A DNA stretch of 64,000 nucleotides from Pogonophryne albipinna (Eukaryota > Chordata > Actinopteri > Perciformes > Artedidraconidae), in the NCBI GenBank assembly GCA_028583405.1, contig CM053248.1:19399139-19463138 (forward strand). Direction: 5' to 3'. Positions 11,549-23,700 of this stretch are shown in pieces (position 1 is the stretch's first letter; the number at the start of each line of letters is the position of its first letter). The translations under genes and the position numbers were made by a program. The notes beneath the pieces were generated by a model, which was not told the DNA's origin, did no database searches, and worked only from the letters and a program-made list of their open reading frames with translations.

Positions 11549-12826
11549 CCCAATAACCTCCCTACGGAGACTCACCTGTAGAATAGTACTCGGGAAACTT
11601 GATCCACTCCATCTTTGGATTATCATTCCCCTCAGAGCTAAATGTTTCTCCCTCACCTCTGATCGCTTACAGAGGGTCCAATCCAGCCTGCGGGATGACT
11701 TTGCAAAGTGTAACATTTACAGAGAAGACATAAGCTGCAATTTACAGAACCTTTATGTATTTTGTATGTATGCATTTTATAAATGAACAAGGCAGGGGGA
11801 TAACTTCTTCCTTAATAGTTCACACTTTAATGTGTATGCTGGTGTGTCAGTTCAATGTCAAATCATTTCTACATCTTGACAAGCTGTTTGGATCATAAAG
11901 TGAAATACTACATTGTTCGGTTTCAGATAACAGTGACTTAATATTGATGTAGATACACTGCGATATGTAAGTTGTAATGATAAACTGAGGCATTGAAATG
12001 GCACAGATTTTTCTTAAGAAATTTCAGGTTTTTTATAACGTTTTGTAAAAAGATAGTTCATTAAATGTGAACATTTTCAGAATGTACTTTTTTGCACTAA
12101 AAGAAAGGGAACAACTTGGAATTGTTGTTATTTATATGTTATTATGCTATGATTGTAATGGTCCTGTCCTCTTGAGATCAGATTTGGCTGTATGTGGCCC
12201 CTGAGCTAAACTGAGTTTGAGACCCCTGTTCTAGTGTGTTTGCCGTCTAGATGTGTGTGTATGCTTGGAGAGCTAATCTTAGGGAGATTGAGCATGTTAG
12301 ACCTGATAAGAAACAGCCACAGCGGTAGCCTGTAGGCCTCCGATAATGTACGATTTATCAGAGGCAAGGAGCAAGCGAGTGCTCGGGAGGATTATGAACG
12401 CAGCGGAGAAGAGGTGAGAGGGCACGTCTCTCAACAAGACCTATTTAATTCCCTTTCTTTCCTCCTCTCACACATTCCCTCCTTCTCACTCTTACCGTTA
12501 TTCATACTCTCGTTTTTGCTGATGTTTAGTATAACTCTCCCCGCTGTGTCTCTCTCATTCTTTTTTTTATAAGCCCTCCTGAATTAAAGGGAAGCCCAGG
12601 CAGAGATGTGGAGTTCAGAGCAGAGGGGGTGGAGGAGTTATATTTATTGGGGGATAAGAGAGGTTTTGTAGGGAGTGCCTCAGTCTATACTGTCCCTTTA
12701 GACACACACAGGCTACCACTGTCTACATGTAAAGGTACGAGGAAGCAAAAAAGGCAACCAGGACTGACCATCACCATCAAGTTATTAATCTTCCATCATT
12801 TCAATCAAACATACGAAATACTATTC

Positions 12827-13697
12827 CAGGTACTGTGAAACAAACAACTGCTTTTACCTTTTGACTTTTCATGGTATGGATAAAATCCTAGAAATTGAAA
12901 CTGAAACCCTTAAATAAAAGTGTCTCCATGGGTGTGGGTGTTAAAGGTCAATGCTAGTGATATTTGTTCACACCAGGAAGAAGTGATCGTGCTAAAGTTG
13001 GCTAGCATAGTGGTTTGACAGTGGCACCATTTTAAAATGAAATAAATACATGTATATAAGCATACGTTTAAGTTTAAAAATTGCAATAAAGGTCCTTGTA
13101 GCCACAGGGACAAAGCGTCTGAGGCTCAGGAATGAGGCAGGAGGTTTTCCACAGCAAAGGGACCCTCACATGCTGAAGTAATGGTGAAGCATCTATGCAA
13201 TCCTTGTCGAGCCAAACACTCCTGAAGCCATCAAAAGAAATGTAGCTGATGGAAACGTTGTCGGAACAATCCGGAAGCCATTGATAGATACGTTGTTGTC
13301 AGATATATCCTGGATTCAGCTATGTTTCCATAAAGCAAAATAAACTACATTCCAGATATTTCGTCTGAGCTAACCCCGTTAGCTCCTCCATTATTAGCTT
13401 ACGTTGCCCATGAAGACAGGGGGCGAAGACACAGAATATATCTCCTTTTCTCGATATATTTGGTCCCAGCTTTCCTCTTCGTCTCTTTGGTTTATCCCTG
13501 ATTTCAGTGTGGATAGCCGATGTTCCGACCACCATGCTAGCCACCTTTAGCACAATCGCTACATAGCAACAAATAGTACTAGCTTTGAACACTCACACCC
13601 ATGGAGACAGTATTTTTTTGGGGGGTTTAAATTTCTAGGATTTTATCCATACTTTGAAAAGTCAAACATAATAGCAGTTCTTGTTTCACAGTCCCTG
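12827..13697. mobile_element. Long terminal-inverted-repeat element
   Basis: The ends are inverted copies for over 110 bp: the left end begins CAGGTACTGTGAAACAA and the right end, reverse complemented, begins CAGGGACTGTGAAACAA. Both run through GTATGGATAAAATCCTAGAA to GTCTCCATGGGTGTG. A second inverted pair lies further in (GGCTAGCATAGTGG against its complement near 13540). No transposase is seen. CAG...CTG ends suit a nonautonomous hAT-like or foldback element, but no clear TSD was found, so the class is open. Confidence 0.7.
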
Positions 13698-15066
13698 AAT
13701 ATGTCATTGTTCTATGACTTCTAAGCAGCTTTATGGACATGTGTTTGTGTTTATTTAGGGAAATATGTTGTACTATTTCCACAGAAAGAGTGAGTTGCAC
13801 TGATTGAACAGATTGAACCAAGACTAATCCAGAAATGATAGCAACTGATCATTGATGGAAATATATTCTTCAGCCGTTAACTTCCTTCCTTCCTCCTTCC
13901 ATTTACGCCCAGCTTCCATCCTTCCCTTGGTCCTCCCTCTGTAACACATGGTGGTGCATCTCTGCAGCCTCTTATCTTTGCCCTCCAGACCTACGTTGGC
14001 TTCCCTTTTTCTTTTAGAGGAGAATAAACAAACCAGACAGGAATAGAGGAATATAAATAAAGCAGTCTGGTGGCATCAGAGAAGGAGGGATGGAGAGTTG
14101 GAATGAGAAAAAGAGAGGGACGTGGAGGATTAGTTCCAAGCCAGTGCTGGTGAAAAGACTGGAAATAAGCCCCAAGAGACAAAAAGAGAGACAATTGCGG
14201 AGATGGCAGTTAGAGGGGAGGAAGAGGTGAAGAAGAAGATGGCACAAGGGGAAAAGGTGTGGGACACCAACAGAGAGAAGAACTGGCTCTCACCATAATG
14301 TTCTTCTTTTTTTGTCCCCTACCTTTCCCTTCAAAAATATTTTCGTCTTCACAAACCCATATATGTTTCCCCAATCCCAAAGGATGATTTTTCTAATTGT
14401 TCTCCTTGTTCATAATCTTATTGCTCCCCCCCAGTTCAGCCATCTATCTGCCCAATTCTTTTTTCTTATCTTTCTCTTATTCGGGCTGATGTTACTTTTA
14501 TCGCAATCCCTCCCCATCATCTGGAAGATAAAACCTTTTTCTCATAAATTGAAACGGGTAAAACAAATCATTGCAATCACACACTCTCACCTTTACAACG
14601 TACATTTATAGGGAGACATCGATTGCATTTTCATCCAATAGGCCTGTTCTTAGCGTGAGTGAGAGGAGGAAATGATTATAGATCTCTCCTCCGGACCCCA
14701 GTTAAAATCGACGACCTAATACCTTATGTGTCTCATGCATACTCATTGTGGCCGGTTGGCACTCCCTATCCATTATCAGGCCTATTCCATCAAAGCCAAC
14801 ATGCACAAGGTTTATGTCTGGTGGTTGGAGTTGGGGAAAGGGGAAACAATTAACAGAGTATTTCCCAACTGATTAAATTCTCCTTTGATTTGTACTGGTT
14901 CAAATAATCTATATAGTTTTATGTTTGGGGCATAAGTCAAAATGTCACTCTGATCATAAATCTGCTGCTCTAACTAACTCCATAGCTGCCAAGCTGTCTG
15001 TATCTGTTGGGAGTTATTCACATCATTAAATAAAGTTAGGAATAACATTTAGATCTCTACATTTAA

Positions 15067-16327
15067 AGGGGGCCTGTTCTGCTCATTTCCAGGTTCATAT
15101 CAGTATGTAGTGTCTCTACTTTAAAGAGTCCTCTCCTGCTGATGTTCAGGTGTATATCAGTATGTAGTGTCTCTACTTTAAAGAGTCCTCTCCTGCTGAT
15201 GTTCAGGTGTATATCAGTATGTAGTGTCTCTACTTTAAAGAGTCCTCTCCTGCTGATGTTCAGATGTATATCAGTATGTAGTGTCTCTACTTTAAAGAGT
15301 CCTCTCCTGCTGATGTTCAGGTGTATATCAGTATGTAGTGTCTCTACTTTAAAGAGTCCTCTCCTGCTGATGTTCAGGTGTATATCAGTATGTAGTGTCT
15401 CTACTTTAAAGAGTCCTCTCCTGCTGATGTCCAGGTGTATATCAGTATGTAGTGTCTCTACTTTAAAGAGTCCTCTCCTGCTGATGTTCAGGTGTATATC
15501 AGTATGTAGTGTCTCTACTTTAAAGAGTCCTCTCCTGCTGATGTTCAGGTGTATATCAGTATGTAGTGTCTCTACTTTAAAGAGTCCTCTCCTGCTGATG
15601 TTCAGGTGTATATCAGTATGTAGTGTCTCTACTTTAAAGAGTCCTCTCCTGCTGATGTTCAGGTGTATATCAGTATGTAGTGTCTCTACTTTAAAGAGTC
15701 CTCTCCTGCTGATGTTCAGGTGTATATCAGTATGTAGTGTCTCTACTTTAAAGAGTCCTCTCCTGCTGATGTTCAGGTGTATATCAGTATGTAGTGTCTC
15801 TACTTTAAAGAGTCCTCTCCTGCTGATGTTCAGGTGTATATCAGTATGTAGTGTCTCTACTTTAAAGAGTCCTCTCCTGCTGATGTTCAGGTGTATATCA
15901 GTATGTAGTGTCTCTACTTTAAAGAGTCCTCTCCTGCTGATGTTCAGGTGTATATCAGTATGTAGTGTCTCTACTGTGACATGTCTCCATGCTTTAAAGT
16001 GCTGCAGCACCTCTTTTCACCCTCTGTCTGAAACCAGAGCCCAGTCTGCTCTGATTGGTTAGCTGGCTGGCTCTGTTGTGATTGGTCAACAGCTTAGAGA
16101 TGTCCCGCCCCTTAGCCTATCAAGTTCAATGTATTGGAGCGCTAGCCAATAGAAGTGCATAGTGATGTCACCATGTTACAGAAGTAAACAAAGGAGTCCA
16201 ATGGAGGCGTTTCAAGCAGGGGGGGGGGGGGACTCAGGTATTTTAGCCTAGCAGATCATTCACATGCACAAAAACCTAAAGAACACACTACAGGAAAAGA
16301 AAACCCCAAAAGCCTAATAGGGCCCCT
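15067..16327. mobile_element. TTAA-flanked nonautonomous DNA element containing a minisatellite
   Basis: TTAA lies on both sides (15063-15066 and 16328-16331). The left end starts AGGGGGCCTGTTCTGC and the reverse-complemented right end AGGGGCCCTATTAGGC, an imperfect terminal inverted repeat. TTAA duplication with AGG...CCT ends fits Kolobok- or piggyBac-type elements. The interior is dominated by a 57-bp tandem array; the remaining right part is unique sequence that includes a poly-G run at about 16220. There is no transposase. Confidence 0.75.
15098..15975. repeat. 57-bp minisatellite, about 15 copies
   Basis: The unit contains GTGTCTCTACTTTAAAGAG and CTCCTGCTGATGTTCAG, and copies are almost identical (single changes at about 15264 and 15431). 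Because 57 is a multiple of three and the unit lacks stops, frames of over 300 codons run through the array on both strands. The protein would be a perfect repeat with no gene context, so it is treated as noncoding. The homogeneity suggests recent expansion or gene conversion. Confidence 0.95.
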
Positions 16328-16932
16328 TTAAAGTTTTAAAATACAATTCAAACTAATTGTGTTTTGAATGTAAACCCTCCACCTGGAACCATACTTAGAA
16401 CTGCATCACCACATATCATTGGTGTTGGATGCATTGATCTATAACCTTTATCCATTTGTTTTAACGTTCAGAATCCTTGGTGCACCATTCTTTATACAAA
16501 TACCGTATGTAAGATTTTATAGAAGTCTGCTGTTTGCTGCTGTGGTTACCTTAAGGATACTTAAAGGTTACAAGAAACCTACAAGATGTAAAGATAGCAG
16601 AGAGTCAGGGGTGCTGTAGGAGCCCACAACCCAAATCTGCCCAATGGCTCTCTTTCAAGCTGATCCACCCATGCCTTCATATTGTAGCAAATGGACTTTG
16701 AGACAAGACATGGGGCAGAGGTTTTTTTTGTGTGTGTTGTTGCACAGTTTCTAACATTTTGCCCCTTTCTGAGTGAGTTATTCGAGTCAAACATTGTGCA
16801 ATTCCCATACAGACAATGATGTTTGAAATATATCCGTGAATGGTGATTATTTACATTTGTCTGTCAAACATCACAAAGTGTATAACTAATTCTCATGGTG
16901 AACCCTTTTTCTGCTTGTTTTTTTCTTTGTAG

Positions 16933-17011
16933 TTATGGCAGAGTCTATGCAACAGCAGACCCATATCACCATGCGATTGGTCCTGCAGCTACCTACGGTG
17001 TGGGGACTATG
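16933..17011 (+). CDS. rbfox3: rbfox3 exon, [14 protein letters not shown] segment
   Basis: This 79-nt exon lies between ttctttgtag and gtgagt. Its first base completes Ser; it then encodes [17 protein letters not shown] and AATYGVGTM, ending on a codon boundary. [16 protein letters not shown] follows human RBFOX3 closely. Because the exon ends in phase 0 after Met, the next exon chosen sets the C-terminus: the one at 19595, or in principle an alternative terminal exon. Confidence 0.93.
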
Positions 17012-19594
17012 GTGAGTGTTTCCTGTTTCTCAGCTGCTGACTGTCCGACTAATGTGCAATACTGAATGTGGTGAGATGAACTGGAGCTTTTTCAGCATCC
17101 AGTACCTTGCAAATGGATGTTTAACTTTACAGGAGACACATTTTACATGAAAACAAAATGTTCTGGTCCATATATGTGAGCTACTGAACTAAATTAACTG
17201 CTAATTGTAAATTAATAACTTAAATCAGATCATCTGCTGACGCTATTATATTGTATAGGTTTTTTTGATGCTTTGTTTTTCCTATGTGTTGTGTCTCCTC
17301 TGAGAGACCCATTTTAATAATGTTTAATGTGAATCTTTGCTACTTCAGTGAATGTTATTCTCAAACTCCCCATCCAATTTAATTGGCTGTAAGCTACTTG
17401 CTTGAAATCCAATTGAGACTGAGAGTTCCTCCCAAAACGGAAAAAAAAAACAGTCTCTTCAAATTTTGCAAAGGGAGATGGGTTGAATAGTTAATGTTTG
17501 TGTTTAGCTAGCTTTGCAGCTAACATCAAAGATGAAAACTGAAAGTACAATTTCTTTTATTTCGTGGGTGTGTGTAGGGATTTCCTCCAAAGATTAACGA
17601 CCATCCAGTAAATGCTTCGACGTGCCACGGGAGATTAAAGTAGGAGAGAGAGATGGATCACAAATGAAGGAAAATAGGGGAAAGAGAGGGAGAATGAGAG
17701 TTCTTGGTAGCAAACCAATTGCATCTGAAGCTGCTGCTTGGTGCAGAATGTTGGACGGATGAGATAAGGGTTTTATTCTCTTTGCTCTTCAAATTACTCC
17801 TCCCTTTTTCACACCCTCCTCCTATAGCCAATCTTCTCACTATTAATGTTTTCCTAATATTCAATGTATCTTAAACTTTATGATGGGCACATAGTGAACT
17901 GTAGCCTCAAACAAAACCTTATAAGACCAAATCAGGTGTCAGGTCTAGTTGTGATTCTAAGGAAGAATGATGGGTTGGATGAGTACGCTATTGTTCCCCA
18001 AAATGAATCCACACCATCTTGCCTTGTGTGGTTTGGTCTAAAAATCCTCTACATAAAGGGAACAAAGTTGGTGCTATGTATAGAGTTTCAGATGTATGCA
18101 GGATTCAACATTATGGGATGGAGTTGCCTGACTCCTGTGGAAATATGTAAGGAATCTGGTTGCAGGCTTAGTGGACACGGCTGAGTTATAAATCCTGGAG
18201 TTGGTGTAGGTGTGATGCTACGGATGGGTGTGATTTAACGGAGTGGATTTGTTCATAAAAGGCTATTGTTGATATGAATGAGGTGGCAGGAATCTTTAAC
18301 ACAGTGTTATCAAGGGTCAAGTATCGTACAAATCTATCCATATTTGACAATTCTAAACTTCACCAGTTCGGTCCAATGCCGACATTTGTTTTCAATTCAC
18401 AAAGTGCTGTGTTGTTTTTGTAGGGAGATAGCGAGTCAAATCGAGCTCTCATTGCAAAAGACCAGAGTCTGATGTCCCATCAGTGAGATAGAATTGTAAC
18501 GCTCACCTTCCATTTAATGTTAACCATAATCTTTTCCTAACCTTAGCCTTACTAAGTCTGCTTGAGCCTAGAGGCTCAAAGTTACATCAACTGATAAAGA
18601 AAAGAAAAGATGTTCCCATACAACAAAACTACATTGACAATTACACATCAGAGGATATGTTGTTCTTGATATATCACACATATGTTTCCAGTGCAGACTC
18701 TGTGTAGGGAGCCTGTCAGAGTGGGTGGATTTGTCAAACTAATATTTAGCATAATAAACATACATATTTTTAATCAGATCAGTATCCGTTTAACCAAATC
18801 AAGTCATTTTGTGCCAATTCAGAACATTAACGTGTTTAAAACAAATACTTGGGTTACCTTGAAACGTTTTTGAGAATGCAGTTTTGTTGAATGGAAACGT
18901 CATTCTGACAGGGATGGGATAACACACCTGAATCTCTTGAAATCTTTATTTTCTAACTGTCAAATCGACAATGTTATGACAATATTTAACATGAGTATAA
19001 TGCTAGACATGTGGGGTACTATTTTAATCGTACCTTTTCCTCATACCTGGATATTGTGGATTGTAGGATATTTTAGTTTTGCGTATTGGATGTTTTCATT
19101 GAATATGATCTGAGGTTGGAAGAATCATCAAATATTTACGTCCTTATCCGGCAATACGTTTGGTCTGAACAGAGCCTCAATAGAGAGTGTTCCAGACACA
19201 GTTGTATTTACAGTAAAGCCAGGACGGTTTGAATGCAAAGTGTTGAGAGCATTGTTTGTTGTAATGATTTGGTTGTTCACTGGGGAGCTTGTTGTATGGC
19301 AAATGTGTGGCAGGCTTAATGCCAAGTAGCAGTTTTAGGGTCGCTAATGTTTCATTCAAACATTATTAGAATGGCAAAAAAGCTGAACGTTTTGCAGACA
19401 CCACCGTCAGAAATTACTACTTTCAAAATCTAGCTTGTAATGTTTCCTTGCCAATGTATTAATTAAACAAAAAACGATTGGAAAAAGGGAGGAACGTTTC
19501 TTTGGAGGAAAGAGAGAAGTTAATTTTTAATAATAGTATTACAAAGGTTCTACATTGAATACTGATTGGAGCTTTTTCATCTTTGATGTTGCAG
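17012..19594 (+). other. Last rbfox3 intron
   Basis: A 2.6-kb intron with gtgagt and gatgttgcag borders. No exon, RNA gene or clear transposon was recognised. The stretch at about 17360-17440, with two CCAATT cores, might be a conserved element. Confidence 0.7.
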
Positions 19595-19639
19595 GCTAGC
19601 CTTTACAGAGGAGGGTGCAGTCGCTTCACTCCCTACTAG
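19595..19639 (+). CDS. rbfox3: rbfox3 terminal coding exon, ASLYRGGCSRFTPY-stop
   Basis: After the acceptor gcag, 14 codons and a TAG stop encode ASLYRGGCSRFTPY. RGG-SRFTPY is the conserved C-terminus of RBFOX3 (FAPY in RBFOX1/2) and overlaps the PY-type nuclear localisation signal of the family. The Cys (TGC) stands where most family members have Tyr (TAC), a single-base difference. No GT donor follows the stop closely, so in this transcript the 3' UTR continues from 19640. Confidence 0.93.
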   Translation, partial: ASLYRGGCSRFTPY

Positions 19640-20117
19640 AAAGAGAGAGACACGCCCCATTTGCTCTCCCGCAAAACAGACACTCAAAAAACAGCAACAA
19701 ATGAAATGCCTAAATGATCATCTTCACTCTCTTCATGGAAAAAAAAAATGCTTCCAAGTGACAAATGGGACCATGAACTGCAAATCACTCTCAAGTTGCT
19801 TCCCTATTTTCAGAGTGTCTCATTGTCATTTATTGATGTAATGTATCTTTTTTTTTAAAAGAAGATTTTGTTACCCTTTTGTTTTGACTTGAATGTATTT
19901 GCATTGACATGTCTGTATAGTGTTAAAATAGACAACAACTGTCAATGTAGACAAACTGTAGTCTCGCTCCTTCTCACTCTTTGGACCACAACTCTCTTTG
20001 GGGTGGCTTTTTGTGCTTCTTTTAATTCCATCCTATTTCCCTACCTTCATTGTTTCAATAACTCATTTTCCCCATATAGTTTGCCTGCTCAGAGCTTTAG
20101 TGTTGAGTACCTCTACA
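19640..20117 (+). other. rbfox3: Proximal 3' UTR of rbfox3 (inferred)
   Basis: Sequence directly following the TAG stop with no splice donor nearby, AT-rich with T runs. No canonical AATAAA was seen before the inverted-repeat element at 20118, so the end of the UTR is unknown. Confidence 0.55.
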
Positions 20118-20760
20118 TTTTATGTTAGAAATGTAAAGTACAGTTCCCCAGCACGTAGAAACTGCCGAATGCTAACATGTATATGTTAAGCAATTTGCAC
20201 AATTGGCATAAGTTGCCTTAATTAGCATTAATTAGCATTATAGCCAATGTGGACAATAGTTAAAAATGGCTTGCCCGATTTGGAACATTTTTGAGGGGTT
20301 ACTGAGGATGCTTGATGCAATTTTGACATTTTCAGAATCAACATTGGCGGTTTTAACCAGAAAGTGGCCATATTTGTACTGATGATGGACTGATTTTGAT
20401 ACATTTTCGGTCGATTTGAAAGTTTTAGGGGATCATTTGGATTGGACAGATTGCTTATCTATTTAAAAATCAATTGTCAACAGTAGAGGTAATCAATTTC
20501 ATTTTGAGCTCTTTATATCCAATGGTCGCAACACTAATGGTAGTCAAAATCAGCCTGATAATGGAAGAAATGGATTCAGCATCCTCAATAACCCCCAAAA
20601 CCACTCAGCCATTTTGTAACTATTCCATGTGGGCTATAACGCTAATTAATGCTAGTTAACTCAACGTATGCTACTTGTGCAAATTGCTCAACATTATGCA
20701 AGTTGTCATCCGGCAGTTTCAATGTGCTGGGGACCCGTACTGTACATTTCTAACATAAAA
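20118..20760. mobile_element. Long inverted-repeat element just downstream of rbfox3 stop
   Basis: The left end TTTTATGTTAGAAATGTA recurs inverted at the right end, and the similarity continues inward for about 150 bp (CCCCAGCAC, AAACTGCCG, TTGCACAA). The central 300 bp is single copy, with no coding potential seen. This is probably a nonautonomous DNA element with long inverted repeats. No TSD could be defined. If the 3' UTR extends this far, the mRNA could form a large hairpin. Confidence 0.6.
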
Positions 20761-23626
20761 CTTTGGCCTACTCAACATTTCTGTGTTCACAGTGATGGCA
20801 ACTAGAATTATATACATTAAAATGTTCAGCAATTCCAGTTTGGACAACACATGGTGCATTGGATTCATTAAATAAATGATACAGCCATTCCACCCCTTAG
20901 AGAACTGGTTCAATTCTAAGTGAGCCAATAGAGCTGATTTTCAGCCTGACCTAATGGGACTCACACCTAATGGTGAAACTGCTACCAGGAAGTGATGCAT
21001 TTTATAACCTAGAAGGTGAGAGGAGGAGCGTGATGTATTACCGAATCTGAATGCATGAGGAAGTGATGTATAGCAGGGTGTGATGCAAGAGCTATGGCAG
21101 CCATTGTCAGAATAGGCAGCCGTGTGAGCCCATTGATCGTTGGCATAGTGCCAGAGGCAGGAGGTATCCCATTACTGCTGAAAAGCTTTATAGGAGAAAA
21201 CGACATTCTTTTCTCACTCTCATCACGTCCAGCACATACCAAGCAATAATCCTATATTTGATCTATACCCATATGGAGGAATACTGATACATAGTTTTGA
21301 CTCCATAGTGAAGACTATGTGAGAATTTAGTTTTAAAAAGACATCTCATGATCATTGGAGTGCAGAACAATATAAAGTATACTAAAGGATGTCGCTAACA
21401 CGTTTACCAGGCTAACTTGTTAGCCATAACAATTGTCTACACAAACACCCACAAAACAGAGATACACAATATTATTAATTTGTCATTTGTGTCCACCTCG
21501 TGAAAAAAGTCCGACTTTCCCACTCCTTTTCGCTCTGGTTTGGTCTACAATAGGCTGATGACTGAATTGCATTTTGTTTCACCCTATTTTTCCAGTTAGC
21601 TACTTTCTTGGCATCAAATTTCAAATCAAATTTCTTGACATAGCTAATAATAACTTTTGAACCCAGTGATATCCAACGTTAGCGAACATGTCACGTGTCA
21701 CACCCTAATTCAAATAAAAACAATTTGATTCTTGCAATTCAATCAATTTGACCGATTCAATTCAGCAGATTCTGATTCAGATACAATACGTTTTACCATT
21801 TTACTATTACTATCACCTTCTCAACATATGTTTACCAGATCATGAAATACCTCTGAAAACTAAACACATGTTGAGTATGAAACAGATACATCTTCATTGT
21901 CTACTGTTCGATTAGAGGCAAAAGTTAAAGGAAAAATAAGTTATCGGGCGTCTATATCAATATAAGTTTTCTTTTTATATAAATATGAAGTAAGCTTTAC
22001 ACATTTCTTTGGATTTGTTTATTGTTAGCATTGACAGTGGATTACTGTAGGAGCTTCACTGGAGGTTATTGTTTTGGTATAGATTGGCCGAAATGGAGAC
22101 AGGTATAGATCCAGGGAGGAAACCGTGCTGTGTCTCCGTATCGATTCCTCTCTGTCTCAGTCATCTGTCTTTGCTCTGAGGAAACAGACTTGTGATGTTC
22201 TCCTTCACCCACACATTCAGGCCATCACTTTGGGTGTAAAGAAAAACAAGGATATATAGATCCCAAAATGCAAACAATACAAAATATTACAAGCACAAAA
22301 TATTAGAAGCACACAATAGAGCTTAAATCAAAATGTTTTATATAGTTTCAACTACAGTCTGGAATAGTCGCACGTCACTAAAAACCAAACTGGTTTAAAC
22401 TAGTATGTAGGAGTACTAGTTCATTGTTTTAGTCATTTCAGTACAATCTTAGAAATAGAATACAACAACATTTCCTGCTGTTATTCACATGGCACAAAGA
22501 CAAATCGCTAATGACAGGGATTTTAAGAATTACAAAATAAGATAACAAAGGGGGAAAAGGATGAGAAGCCCAGTGTTGGAAGTGTAACATAAGACAATGT
22601 GAAAATTAAATAAGTAGCTTGATAAACACCAAAAAACGCCAATTTCTTGACCAACTGAACAAATAGATATTGAGTTATGGATGTTCTGCACTTGGGGCTT
22701 GCTTTTTAATCATTAAAACTAATTAGAATTCCATTAATGTACAATGACCTGCAAGTCCTTTAGCCCTTTCTCATGCATTGAACACAAGTACAGTGTTCAT
22801 CTGAATTAGTTAAATGTGTCAAAATTCATGCAAGAGGAAATTATCTTGTATTGAAATTCACAGCTTGCATGTTTCAAATGTAATAGGACAGGCCCCAGAG
22901 CTGCCCGAGACAATGTGATGTTAATTCATTTAAATAATTAAAGATATGTAAACGGAAGTCTGCTTAACAACCTATTATGTCGTGCCACAATTAACCAGAA
23001 AGTCCTACGTTTACCTTTAAAAGCATGAAACATACACATAAACCAACATTCTGGTATCATTAGATAACTATCAGCAATGTAATTTTTACATCACTCACCA
23101 AAGTGTTACTGTTAATGGCAAATAAGACAAAGTTTAGAGAAGAATACATGCATTGGTTTTGTCATGTATCCACTTCAGGAATTGACACATGAACACATAT
23201 GCTAGTCCACAGGGATACAGCTCCTTCAATTTACTGAGAGGAAATGTGGGTATGAATCATTAACTTGAAGCTGAATCAGTCGGATATATTAGCAAACGAA
23301 TGGTCTGGTCCCAACATGCACTCCCTGAAATGCTGAGGAGACATATGCTATGAGCAACCCTCCCTTATTCGCCCAAGCATTCAGCTACCCACCAATCTCA
23401 CTCGCTCTCACACAGCGACACACACACACACACGCTTCCCCACCAGTAAATAGCATCTGGGCCTGCTGTGTCTGATGGGATCGTAAAGAGGGGAGTCAGT
23501 AGCGCAGGAAGAAAGGGGGAGTGTGAAGAGAAGAAGCAACCGAGGCAATTTACCCCGCAGATTAGAGATAAGAGAGTTCAGTCAATAAGCACTGATCTCA
23601 TTTGAAGATATACCAGTCTGACTAGA

Positions 23627-23646
23627 CTCTCTCTCTCTCTCACACA

Positions 23647-23697
<51 letters not shown>
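23627..23697. repeat. (CT)n(CA)n compound microsatellite
   Basis: CT units run directly into CA units. Confidence 0.95.

Positions 23698-23700
<3 letters not shown>

Larger units (their letters stand above)
10007..16932 (+). other. 6.9-kb rbfox3 intron with several transposon insertions
   Basis: The donor is gtatgt and the acceptor tttctttgtag. It contains a solo LTR, a SINE-like fragment, a long-inverted-repeat element and a TTAA element with a 57-bp minisatellite, all listed separately. The remaining sequence has no exon that I can see. Blocks at about 12246-12420 and 14650-14800 are of moderate GC and free of simple repeats, and could be conserved noncoding sequence. Confidence 0.7.

Noticed and set aside
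15063..16062. Reading frames of over 300 codons on both strands
   Set aside because: They are the 57-bp tandem repeat read through; perfect amino-acid periodicity on both strands, no gene context.
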